This document shows positions 1 to 6,180 of a stretch of DNA of 6,180 bases, piece by piece. A model generated the notes under the pieces. The model was not told the origin of the DNA. It searched no databases and saw nothing but the letters and a program-made list of their open reading frames with translations. Location of the stretch: contig CALYQH010000084.1 in the NCBI GenBank assembly GCA_945283395.1, forward strand, positions 1-6,180, given 5' to 3'. Position numbers and translations under genes: made by a program. This DNA is from an uncultured Ventosimonas sp. Its GTDB lineage: Bacteria > Pseudomonadota > Gammaproteobacteria > Pseudomonadales > Pseudomonadaceae. Each line of letters begins with the position of its first letter. Position 1 is the stretch's first letter.

Positions 1-2
1 TT

Positions 3-71
3 GAAGAGATTCTTAAACCTGAAAATATGATAGCGCCTCATTTAGTTCTTACTGATTTAACTAAACATTAA
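3..71 (+). CDS. Possible 3' end of an unidentified + strand gene (22 codons, partial)
   Basis: Reading from base 3, the + strand is open to a TAA at 69-71 and gives a short tail ending in APHLVLTDLTKH. The other two + frames have stops near the window start. Codon choice (TTA, GTT, CTT, ACT) matches the AT-rich style of the neighbouring genes. The frame would converge on the minus-strand MuiA pair, and the hairpin at 133-161 could end transcription from both sides. Twenty-two open codons can easily occur by chance, so this is a candidate only. The tail loosely recalls the end of LacI/GalR-type regulators, but it is far too short to assign a family. Confidence 0.38.
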   Translation, partial: EEILKPENMIAPHLVLTDLTKH

Positions 72-79
72 TAATGGAC

Positions 80-96
80 CATTGAATAATTCAATG
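80..96. repeat. 17-bp AT-rich palindrome CATTGAAT-A-ATTCAATG
   Basis: The eight-base arms are perfect inverted repeats around a single central A. The site lies between the possible + strand gene end at 71 and the larger hairpin at 133-161. With such a short centre it could be a dyad binding site for a dimeric regulator, or form only a weak stem (CATTGA / TCAATG with a five-base loop). It could also be a chance dyad in AT-rich DNA. No start codon with a good ribosome binding site lies nearby, so there is no obvious gene for it to control within the window. The palindrome is directly visible; its function is unknown. Confidence 0.4.
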
Positions 97-132
97 TTAT
101 CTCAGTGGTAATTTGGCTATTATATGAATAAG

Positions 133-161
133 CTAGGCGAACTATCTGTTAGTTCGCCTAG
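133..161 (-). terminator. Hairpin terminator after the MuiA pair, possibly bidirectional
   Basis: A perfect 12-bp stem (133-144 pairing with 150-161, arms CTAGGCGAACTA / TAGTTCGCCTAG) encloses a five-base loop. It begins 24 bases beyond the TAA of MuiA gene B. It is GC-rich against very AT-rich surroundings, as expected for an intrinsic terminator. The following T tract is imperfect in both directions: CTTATTCAT on the minus strand and TTAACTTAA on the plus strand. Read from the plus strand, an extra G-U and A-U pair can lengthen the stem. It most likely ends the minus-strand operon and may also serve a convergent gene ending at 71. Confidence 0.7.
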
Positions 162-185
162 TTAACTTAACGTAACACTAGTAAA

Positions 186-1820
186 TTATTGAGGAAGCCC
201 AGTAACTTCAATTCCTACAGGGTATTCAACAGAGAAGCTTAAAGTGGCTTCTTTTTTTTCACTTGGTTGTAATGTCCATGTCCAGTTTATTTGGCCTTCT
301 TTATCTTGGTTAAATTGCTTATCTTTATTAGCGTTAGGAGATAATAATTTGACGCTAATTTGCTCATCTTGTGAGACAGGAATGTGATCTAGCACGTTGA
401 TATGTTCAGGAGTAGCTTTGTTATTTTTAACTGTAATTAAATACTCATAAGTGACCTTTTCACTGCTACTGGTAAAACCTGTTTTTTCAGTATAGCGTCT
501 AAGTTGTTTGAAATTAACGGCAATAGCCTCATCTGCTCCTAAATCAAGTTTTAGTTCTCCGTTAGGCATGGTGGTAGCTAGCTGGCTAGTGCTAATAAAT
601 TTATTATCCATGAAGCTATTGAGCTTACCTGTTAGTAAAGGAAAATTGCTAGTATTAGTAGTTTTCGCTTGCAAGTAGGCAGTTTGTGCTAGACGTGGTA
701 CGGTAATATAGTGAAGTTCGTTAGTTAGTTTAATACTAGTAATAGCTACTTTTTGTTGAGGATTGCCGCTTATTAAAGAGGTTGGCTTATCTATGTTAAA
801 GGAAGCACTAGTTATACTGGAGTCAACGCTTGCCATTTGTGTGAGTGCTTCGATATCTTTAGCCCGACGAATATTAGACAGAGGTCTGGGGGCTGCATCC
901 ATCATTTTGGCTGCATCAGCAACACTAGAAGCAGCAGCAATAGGTAATGGCTTTAATTCATCTATTAACCAGTTACTTAGTGTTGGTGGATTACCACTTA
1001 TTGCCGGTTTAGCAGTAGAAAGAGTCAGTTTTATTTGATGCCAATCTTCGCCAGTTTTTTGGCGTATTACGCCAAAATAATTGAGAATAAGTTGCTTGGT
1101 TTTGCTGTTATAGCGTGCGTCATAGAGGGGATACCAACTTGCGCCTAATGTTGTATAGGTTAAATTTAGTTTAACGTTAGCTGGCTTAACTAAATTGAGG
1201 CGGACAACTACATTTTTAATGGCGTGGTCATTATTTTGTAAAGGGTCTAGTTGACTTCGTAAAACGCTAAGTTGGTTTTTTAGTTCGCTACGTTGTTTAG
1301 TTACTTCTCTTTGTTGAGCTAGAATTTGGCTCAGTTTGTCTTTACGAAGTTGCAGGATATTTTTTAGCTCATTAGCAGTAGGACGTGAGGCGTCTTTACT
1401 AGGTGCCAAAATAACTGCTTGGGCTTTTTGTATGAAGGTTTGCTGATTAGTTAATAGGGTCTCTTGATCTGTTAAATCGTTAAGTTGTTGTTGTAAGGTG
1501 GTTATTTGTTTGTTGATGGTTTGTAATCTATCATTGATGTTGTACTGTTGGTAGCTTGCTGAGGTGGTAAGATCTAGGATAGTGGTGGGAGCTGTTGCCT
1601 CTGCATTAAGTTGTACCGAGTTATCATCTAGGTCGTTAGGAAGGTTTACAAAACTAACTTGGTATTCACCTGCAGGTAGGCTGATTTGTGCTTGGCGAGT
1701 AATAGCGGCTCGATCAGCATAGATAGTTACTGCTTTGATGGTAGAGTTTAAGGTGATTTGCTCAGCATAGCAGGAGATACTGAGTGTGCTTAGGCAAATA
1801 ATAGATAACCATTTGTTCAT
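186..1820 (-). CDS. MuiA-family exported protein (DUF4140-coiled coil-DUF4139), paralogue B
   Basis: This 544-residue protein belongs to the 'mucoidy inhibitor MuiA' family, whose biochemical role is not established. Residues 1-19 form a signal peptide (positive MNK, hydrophobic core, likely cleavage CYA|EQ), so the mature protein should be periplasmic. Residues about 27-90 are the DUF4140 domain (IKAVTIYADRAAITR, then the NLP..LDDNS turn). Residues about 95-136 and 155-196 are predicted coiled coil. Residues about 215-540 are DUF4139, with family marks GASWYPLYDAR (226-236), TGEDW (256-260), LSTAKP (267-272), the DHIPVS segment (478-483) and a final beta-rich VEYP...VTGL. There is no transmembrane helix beyond the signal peptide and no visible enzyme motif. 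The ATG lies inside the ATGA overlap with the stop of the upstream paralogue and has an AAGGAA seven bases upstream. Length and both domains are complete. Family assignment is secure; cellular role is unknown. Confidence 0.93.
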   Translation of the reverse strand: MNKWLSIICLSTLSISCYAEQITLNSTIKAVTIYADRAAITRQAQISLPAGEYQVSFVNLPNDLDDNSVQLNAEATAPTTILDLTTSASYQQYNINDRLQTINKQITTLQQQLNDLTDQETLLTNQQTFIQKAQAVILAPSKDASRPTANELKNILQLRKDKLSQILAQQREVTKQRSELKNQLSVLRSQLDPLQNNDHAIKNVVVRLNLVKPANVKLNLTYTTLGASWYPLYDARYNSKTKQLILNYFGVIRQKTGEDWHQIKLTLSTAKPAISGNPPTLSNWLIDELKPLPIAAASSVADAAKMMDAAPRPLSNIRRAKDIEALTQMASVDSSITSASFNIDKPTSLISGNPQQKVAITSIKLTNELHYITVPRLAQTAYLQAKTTNTSNFPLLTGKLNSFMDNKFISTSQLATTMPNGELKLDLGADEAIAVNFKQLRRYTEKTGFTSSSEKVTYEYLITVKNNKATPEHINVLDHIPVSQDEQISVKLLSPNANKDKQFNQDKEGQINWTWTLQPSEKKEATLSFSVEYPVGIEVTGLPQ

Positions 1821-3454
1821 TGGTAAGTTCCTTTTTGGAGACCCTTCACTCGTATTCTAGCTGGATATTCAACGCTAAAATTAATAGGAATAAGTTGTTT
1901 CTCAGCAGGGCTAAGGGTATTTTGCCAAGTTAATTTGCCTTGTTTATCTGGTTGTATATGAGTGGGGCTAAGTAATTTAACTTTGATATTGTCACTTTGT
2001 GATACCGGGATATGGTCATTGATCTGTACTTTTACGGGATGAATCTTATTGTTTTGCACGGTTATTTCGTATTGATAAGTGATGCGTTCATTGCTATTAG
2101 TAAAGCCGGTTTTTTCAGTATAGCGTTTGAGTTGTTTAAAGGTTACTGCAATTGCTTCATCTACTCCTAAGTCTAGTTTGAATGATTCGTAAGGCATAGT
2201 GGTCTTAAGTTGACTAGTAGCTATAAAATGACCATCCATAAAAATAGCTAAGTTTCCTGCTAATAACGGATAGTCACTATTATTGTTCATATCAGCTTGT
2301 AAGTAGGCAGTAGGTTGTAATCGTGGGATTATTTTATAGACTAAGTCAGCCTTTAAATGGTCTATAACAGCAATAGTGACTTGTTGCTTGCTGCCGCCAC
2401 TTATTAACGAAGTGGGTTGGCTAATATTGAAGGAGGTACTAGTCATACTAGTATTAATATTTACTACCTGCCTAGCCGTGGGTTTGTAAAGATTTGCAGA
2501 AGGACTGCTCATCATTTTGGCAGAGTTTTCAGCAGCGCTATCATAATCTGCTTTGGCTTCTAATAGTGGTGCAGTTTCGTTATTAGCTATAGCTAGGTGC
2601 CAGTTGCCGAGGGTTGGTGCATTGCCTCCTAGCGCAGGTCGGGCTGTAGATAAGGTAAGTTTAACATGCTGCCAGTCTTCGCCAGTTTGTTGTACTACAT
2701 TGGCTTTATAACTTAGGCTAAGTTGTTGTTGCTGGCTGTTTAATCGAACATCATAAAGTGGCGACCAACTAGCCCCAAAAATGAGATAGTTTAAATTTAA
2801 CTTAAGTTTTCCAGCTTTTGCCATTAATACTCTAACGGAGACGTGTTTAACTTGTAAATGTCGTTCTTTGTCGAGAGGTAAGTATTGTTGATTAAGTATG
2901 TTCAGTTGTTGATTAAGTAGTTGTTGTTGGCTATTTAGTTTGCGTTGATCAGCAAGTAATGTTTGCATTGAACCACTGGTTAAGTTGAGGATTTGTTGTA
3001 GTTGCTCACCGGTTGGTCTTTTGATTTTATCATTAATGGCAGTTGCGCTAGTTTGTATATCATGGATGAAGGTAAGCTGGTTGGTAATCACTAGTTGCTG
3101 ATCTTGCAAATTGGCAAGTTGTTTTTTTAGTTCAGCTCTTTGTTGATCAAGTTTTTGTAATCGCTCATTAGTGTTGCTTTTAAGCCTAGCTTGAACACTG
3201 TTTACATCTAATATAGTAGCTGCTGAGCTTGCACTTGCCGTTACTTGTAGGGAGTTATTGTCTAACTGAACTGGTAAATTTTCAAAGACTAATTCGTGTT
3301 CACCTGCGCTAAGCTCTATTTCTCCATATCGGGTGACGACAGCTCTATCAGTATAAACAGTAACTGCCTTTATAGTAGAAAGTAGTTGTTGCGGAGTAGC
3401 TTGGCAAAAAAGGCTATAGCTACTTAAACAGACAATGGTAAACCATTTTTTCAT
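1817..3454 (-). CDS. MuiA-family exported protein (DUF4140-coiled coil-DUF4139), paralogue A
   Basis: This 545-residue protein is the first gene of the pair. Residues 1-19 are a signal peptide (MKKW, hydrophobic core, likely cleavage CQA|TP). DUF4140 spans about 27-90 (IKAVTVYTDRAVVTR, NLPVQLDNNS). A very glutamine-rich coiled coil covers about 95-196 (for example LNQQLNILNQQ). DUF4139 spans about 215-540, with GASWSPLYDVR (227-237), TGEDW (257-261), LSTARP (268-273), DHIPVS (480-485) and a closing VEYP..IRVKGL. It aligns with its downstream neighbour almost without gaps, and 34 of 44 residues are identical in the block at 427-470. Identity is lower in the N-terminal half, and the linker near 284-335 is unlike that of the neighbour. 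The start has AAAAGGA seven bases upstream of ATG. The stop overlaps the next ATG, implying coupled translation. Role by family: envelope or exopolysaccharide-related by name only; mechanism unknown. Confidence 0.93.
   Translation of the reverse strand: MKKWFTIVCLSSYSLFCQATPQQLLSTIKAVTVYTDRAVVTRYGEIELSAGEHELVFENLPVQLDNNSLQVTASASSAATILDVNSVQARLKSNTNERLQKLDQQRAELKKQLANLQDQQLVITNQLTFIHDIQTSATAINDKIKRPTGEQLQQILNLTSGSMQTLLADQRKLNSQQQLLNQQLNILNQQYLPLDKERHLQVKHVSVRVLMAKAGKLKLNLNYLIFGASWSPLYDVRLNSQQQQLSLSYKANVVQQTGEDWQHVKLTLSTARPALGGNAPTLGNWHLAIANNETAPLLEAKADYDSAAENSAKMMSSPSANLYKPTARQVVNINTSMTSTSFNISQPTSLISGGSKQQVTIAVIDHLKADLVYKIIPRLQPTAYLQADMNNNSDYPLLAGNLAIFMDGHFIATSQLKTTMPYESFKLDLGVDEAIAVTFKQLKRYTEKTGFTNSNERITYQYEITVQNNKIHPVKVQINDHIPVSQSDNIKVKLLSPTHIQPDKQGKLTWQNTLSPAEKQLIPINFSVEYPARIRVKGLQKGTYQ
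1828..1833 (-). promoter_or_regulatory. Ribosome binding site of MuiA paralogue B, inside the end of paralogue A
   Basis: The minus strand reads AAGGAA here, seven bases before the ATG at 1820-1818. It lies within the last codons of the upstream gene, whose TGA shares two bases with the next ATG (ATGA). A good Shine-Dalgarno sequence plus the four-base overlap supports this start and suggests that ribosomes can both reinitiate and enter independently. Confidence 0.75.
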
Positions 3455-3461
3455 AACAACA

Positions 3462-3468
3462 TCCTTTT
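3462..3468 (-). promoter_or_regulatory. Ribosome binding site of MuiA paralogue A
   Basis: The minus strand reads AAAAGGA, seven bases before the ATG at 3454-3452. The spacing is good, and the ATG is followed directly by a signal peptide, which fixes this start. It lies about 30 bases downstream of the hairpin at 3498-3525, so the leader is short if transcription begins near that hairpin. Confidence 0.75.
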
Positions 3469-3497
3469 CATGCTCTGGTAAAGAGTTACTTATTTAA

Positions 3498-3525
3498 AAG
3501 ATCCTGTATAGCAATACAGGATCTT
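3498..3525 (-). terminator. valS: Hairpin after valS, probable intrinsic terminator
   Basis: A perfect 12-bp stem, AAGATCCTGTAT (3498-3509) pairing with ATACAGGATCTT (3514-3525), encloses a four-base loop. In the valS direction the stem is followed by TTAAATAAG, so with the last stem bases there is a run of four T. That is a short U tract but compatible with termination. On the plus strand the sequence after the stem has no T run. It starts 26 bases beyond the valS stop. Because it also sits just upstream of the MuiA pair, it may act as a leaky terminator or attenuator that lets some valS transcripts reach the pair. Confidence 0.65.
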
Positions 3526-3538
3526 GTTAAAGTAGCAT

Positions 3539-3557
3539 TTGTAAAAAAAATTTACAA
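3539..3557. repeat. AT-rich inverted repeat across the valS stop codon
   Basis: On the plus strand TTGTAAA (3539-3545) and TTTACAA (3551-3557) are perfect seven-base inverted arms around five A. In the valS mRNA this is a weak stem with an all-U loop, with the UAA stop inside one arm. It contains a run of eight U. It is too AT-rich to be a stable terminator alone, but it could assist the stronger hairpin about 14 bases further along. It may be only a by-product of a homopolymer next to the stop codon. Confidence 0.35.
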
Positions 3558-6180
3558 GTTAGCTATTTTGTGTTGTTGCTCTCTTAATTTACTCACGGCT
3601 TGTTCAGCTTCAGTAAGTTTAGCTCGTTCTTTGGCTATTACCTCAGTGGGTGCTTTATCAACAAAATTAGCATTGCTAAGTTTGCCTTTGGTGCGGGTAA
3701 TATCAGCTGTAATTTTTTGAATTTCTTTATCTAACCTAGCTAATTCAGCCGTTTTATCTATTAAACCAGCCATCGCCACTAATACTTCCATTTCCCCTAC
3801 TAACGTGGTGGCTGCTGCAGGAGCTTCTTCACCTTTAGCTAGTAGGCTAATGCTAGAGAGTTTAGCTAGTTTGAGTAAAGCGGTTAAATTTTGTTGTAAA
3901 CGGCGTTGATCTTCACTGTTGACATTATTTAATAGCACCGCTAAGGGTTTGCCTGGGTTAATAGCCATTTCGGCTCTAATGTTACGTATGCCGTTAATGA
4001 AGGCTTTTAACCATTCTATATCCGCTTCTGCTTGTTTATCTATTTTGTGTTGCTCTGCCACAGGATAAGCTTGTAGCATGATGGTAGGCCCTACTTTGCC
4101 AGCTAAACCTTTAATGCTTTGCCAAATTTCTTCAGTGATAAAAGGCATAATCGGATGAGCTAAGCGTAAGATAGCCTCTAACACTCTAACTAGAGTCCGT
4201 CTCGTACCTCGTAGTCTTTCTATTGGGGCGGCTTCGTCCCAAAGCACTGGTTTGGAAAGCTCTAGATACCAATCGCAATATTGGTTCCAAATAAATTCAT
4301 AAAGATTTTGCGCCGCTAGATCAAACCTGAATTGATCTAGTTGTTTGGTCACTTCAGCCTCAGTATGTTGCAATAGAGATATGATCCAACGATCTGCTAG
4401 GGTAAGTTCAACCTTTTCATCTTGTTGGCCACAATCTTGATTTTCACATTGTAAAAGTACATAACGGGCTGCATTCCAAATTTTGTTACAGAAGTTACGG
4501 TACCCTTCGACCCGTCCCATATCAAAATTAATATCACGCCCTGTGGAGGCTAGTGAACAAAAGGTAAAACGTAGCGCGTCAGTACCATAGCCCGCAATCC
4601 CATCAGCAAATACTTTGCGGGCTTGTTTGGCTATTTTGGCAGCATCTTGCGGACGCATTAGGCCCGTAGTGCGTTTTTTTACTAATGTTTCAAGATCAAT
4701 ACCATCGATAAGGTCTAAAGGATCTAATACATTTCCTTTAGCTTTAGACATTTTTTGGCCTTGGCTATCTCTTACTAAACCATGAACATAGACAATTTTA
4801 AAAGGAATTTGCGGCGTACCATCTGGGTTCTTTATTAAGTGCATAGTCAACATAATCATTCTGGCTACCCAGAAGAAAATAATGTCAAATCCAGTTACCA
4901 ACACAGAAGTAGGATGAAAGGTAGCTAATGCTTTGGTCGCCTCTGGCCAACCTAAAGTAGAAAAGGTCCAAAGTCCAGAGCTAAACCATGTATCTAAGAC
5001 ATCTTGATCTTGGGTGAGGGTGATATTGTCAGCTAGATTATGTTGTTGACGAACTTCTTGCTCGTTGCGACCTACATAAACATTACCCTGCTCATCATAC
5101 CAAGCAGGAATTTGATGCCCCCACCATAATTGGCGACTGATACACCAGTCTTGAATATTACGCATCCAAGCAAAATACATGTTTTCATATTGTTTAGGGA
5201 CAAATTTGATACGACCATCTTCTACTGCTTCGATGGCAGGTTTAGCCAGTACCGATGCTTTAATGTACCATTGATCGGTTAACCAAGGTTCGATAATAGT
5301 TCCTGAACGATCACCACGGGGTACTTTTAAGGCATGATCTTCAATTTTTTCTAATAGTCCTAAGTGTTCAAATGCTTCTACGATAGCTGTTCTTGCGGCA
5401 AATCTATCTAAACCTGCATAGGTAGCGGGTAGGCTGGTATTGATGGCGTTGGAAACTGAACCATCTATGTTATAGGCTTGCGCTTCTGACAAAATAGCGC
5501 CATCAGCATCTAACACATTAATAAGGGTTAATTGGTGTCTTTTGCCTACTTCGTAGTCATTAAAGTCATGGGCTGGGGTGATCTTTACACAGCCTGTACC
5601 GAAGGCAGGGTCAACATATTCATCGGCAATAATAGGAATTACTCTATTAACCAGTGGTAATAAAACGCTTTTGCCTATTAAGTGTTGATAACGTTCATCT
5701 GCTGGATGTACTGCAACAGCAGTGTCTCCTAGCATAGTTTCAGGACGGGTAGTAGCTACTATGATATAGTCTTTTCCTTCTTTGGTTTGTTGCCCTTGAC
5801 TAAGAGGATAACGTAAATGCCATAGGTGGCCTTTTTCATCAAGACTTTCTACTTCAAGATCAGAAATAGCAGTACGAAGTTTACAATCCCAATTAACTAA
5901 TCGTTTGCCACGATAGATAAGCCCATCATTATAAAGACGCACAAAGGCCTCTTTAACCGCATTAGATAAGCCTTCATCCATAGTAAAGCGTTCTCTTGAC
6001 CAATCAACAGAAGAACCTAAACGGCGTATTTGGCGAGTGATATTACCACCTGACTCAGCTTTCCATTGCCAAACTTTTTCAATAAATTGGTCACGGCCTA
6101 AATCATGGCGGCTGATATTTTGTTGTGCTAATTGCCTTTCAACTACCATTTGGGTAGCTATTCCGGCATGGTCAGTGCCT
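3552..6180 (-). CDS. valS: Valyl-tRNA synthetase, C-terminal ~875 residues (N-terminus outside the window)
   Basis: Valyl-tRNA synthetase is a cytoplasmic class Ia enzyme that charges tRNA-Val and hydrolyses mischarged Thr-tRNA. The frame runs on past the internal Met at 6149-6147 to the window edge, reading [10 protein letters not shown] before it, so that Met is not the start. About 80 N-terminal residues, including the HIGH-type ATP site, lie beyond 6180, judging by the roughly 950-residue family length. Numbering from that Met: editing domain about 128-290, with [12 protein letters not shown] (132-143) and [15 protein letters not shown] (191-205); catalytic core with [13 protein letters not shown] (333-345), [17 protein letters not shown] (386-402) and TGFDIIFFW (419-427); KMSKA (466-470) where KMSKS is usual; anticodon-binding helical domain about 580-740; and a C-terminal coiled-coil tRNA-binding arm about 800-865. 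No frameshift is seen. The text is strongly Pseudomonas-like. A hairpin follows the TAA. Confidence 0.98.
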   Translation of the reverse strand, partial: GTDHAGIATQMVVERQLAQQNISRHDLGRDQFIEKVWQWKAESGGNITRQIRRLGSSVDWSRERFTMDEGLSNAVKEAFVRLYNDGLIYRGKRLVNWDCKLRTAISDLEVESLDEKGHLWHLRYPLSQGQQTKEGKDYIIVATTRPETMLGDTAVAVHPADERYQHLIGKSVLLPLVNRVIPIIADEYVDPAFGTGCVKITPAHDFNDYEVGKRHQLTLINVLDADGAILSEAQAYNIDGSVSNAINTSLPATYAGLDRFAARTAIVEAFEHLGLLEKIEDHALKVPRGDRSGTIIEPWLTDQWYIKASVLAKPAIEAVEDGRIKFVPKQYENMYFAWMRNIQDWCISRQLWWGHQIPAWYDEQGNVYVGRNEQEVRQQHNLADNITLTQDQDVLDTWFSSGLWTFSTLGWPEATKALATFHPTSVLVTGFDIIFFWVARMIMLTMHLIKNPDGTPQIPFKIVYVHGLVRDSQGQKMSKAKGNVLDPLDLIDGIDLETLVKKRTTGLMRPQDAAKIAKQARKVFADGIAGYGTDALRFTFCSLASTGRDINFDMGRVEGYRNFCNKIWNAARYVLLQCENQDCGQQDEKVELTLADRWIISLLQHTEAEVTKQLDQFRFDLAAQNLYEFIWNQYCDWYLELSKPVLWDEAAPIERLRGTRRTLVRVLEAILRLAHPIMPFITEEIWQSIKGLAGKVGPTIMLQAYPVAEQHKIDKQAEADIEWLKAFINGIRNIRAEMAINPGKPLAVLLNNVNSEDQRRLQQNLTALLKLAKLSSISLLAKGEEAPAAATTLVGEMEVLVAMAGLIDKTAELARLDKEIQKITADITRTKGKLSNANFVDKAPTEVIAKERAKLTEAEQAVSKLREQQHKIANL

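Noticed and set aside
1..41. Minus-strand open frame starting ATG at 41-39 and running off the window
   Set aside because: Only 13 codons are visible, there is no good Shine-Dalgarno sequence before the ATG, and it sits antisense to the equally short + strand tail.
763..1038. 91-codon open frame on the + strand inside paralogue B
   Set aside because: It lies wholly antisense to a well-supported family gene, overlaps its Ala-rich linker, and its product looks like no recognisable protein.
1763..1820. Lipoprotein signal in paralogue B
   Set aside because: SIS-C lacks the usual Leu at -3 and the following residues fit a CYA|EQ signal peptidase I site. The same holds for paralogue A.
3505..3530. 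TTAACA / TATACA promoter for the MuiA pair
   Set aside because: The spacer is 14 bases rather than about 17, the -10 has two mismatches, and both elements belong largely to a perfect hairpin better explained as a terminator. It is kept only as a question in the findings.
6147..6149. ATG as the start of valS
   Set aside because: The frame continues upstream as [10 protein letters not shown], a conserved ValRS segment, so this Met is internal and the gene is truncated by the window edge.
1..6180. tRNA, rRNA, CRISPR, insertion sequence, attachment site or toxin-antitoxin module
   Set aside because: No cloverleaf, regularly spaced repeats, transposase motif or terminal repeats with flanking duplication were seen on either strand, and nearly all of the window is accounted for by three large genes.

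Overview
The window looks like a chromosomal stretch from an AT-rich gammaproteobacterium. It holds the 3' part of valS (valyl-tRNA synthetase) followed, on the same minus strand, by two adjacent full-length paralogues of the mucoidy-inhibitor MuiA family (DUF4140 + DUF4139 architecture). The ValRS wording resembles the Pseudomonas enzyme as I remember it more than the E. coli one (for example [39 protein letters not shown] and [19 protein letters not shown]), yet the DNA is far more AT-rich than a typical Pseudomonas. A low-GC Pseudomonadaceae relative, such as the insect-gut Entomomonas type, is my best guess. This is inference from memory, not a database result.

Layout, left to right on the + strand. 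Positions 1-71 may carry the last 22 codons of a + strand gene (weak support). Positions 72-185 are intergenic and hold a CATTGAAT/ATTCAATG palindrome and a strong 12-bp hairpin (133-161), which probably terminates transcription from the right and perhaps from both sides. Positions 186-1820 (minus) are MuiA-family gene B, and 1817-3454 (minus) are MuiA-family gene A. The two overlap by an ATGA. Positions 3455-3551 form a 97-bp spacer with a perfect 12-bp hairpin, the likely valS terminator, next to the ribosome binding site of gene A. Positions 3552-6180 (minus) are valS, cut by the window edge just after the block containing the N-terminal catalytic HIGH signature.

How the genes relate: valS is housekeeping and is probably transcriptionally separated from the pair by the hairpin, although no convincing promoter is visible for the pair and read-through is possible. 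Genes A and B are exported (19-residue signal peptides). Each has an N-terminal beta-rich DUF4140 domain, a long glutamine-rich coiled coil and a C-terminal DUF4139 beta domain. The overlap and the near-collinear paralogy suggest a tandem duplication whose products are made together in the periplasm, perhaps as partners. The family has no established biochemical function. No RNA gene, mobile element or CRISPR array was seen. The tandem MuiA pair is the main item of interest; nothing in the window proves a new system.
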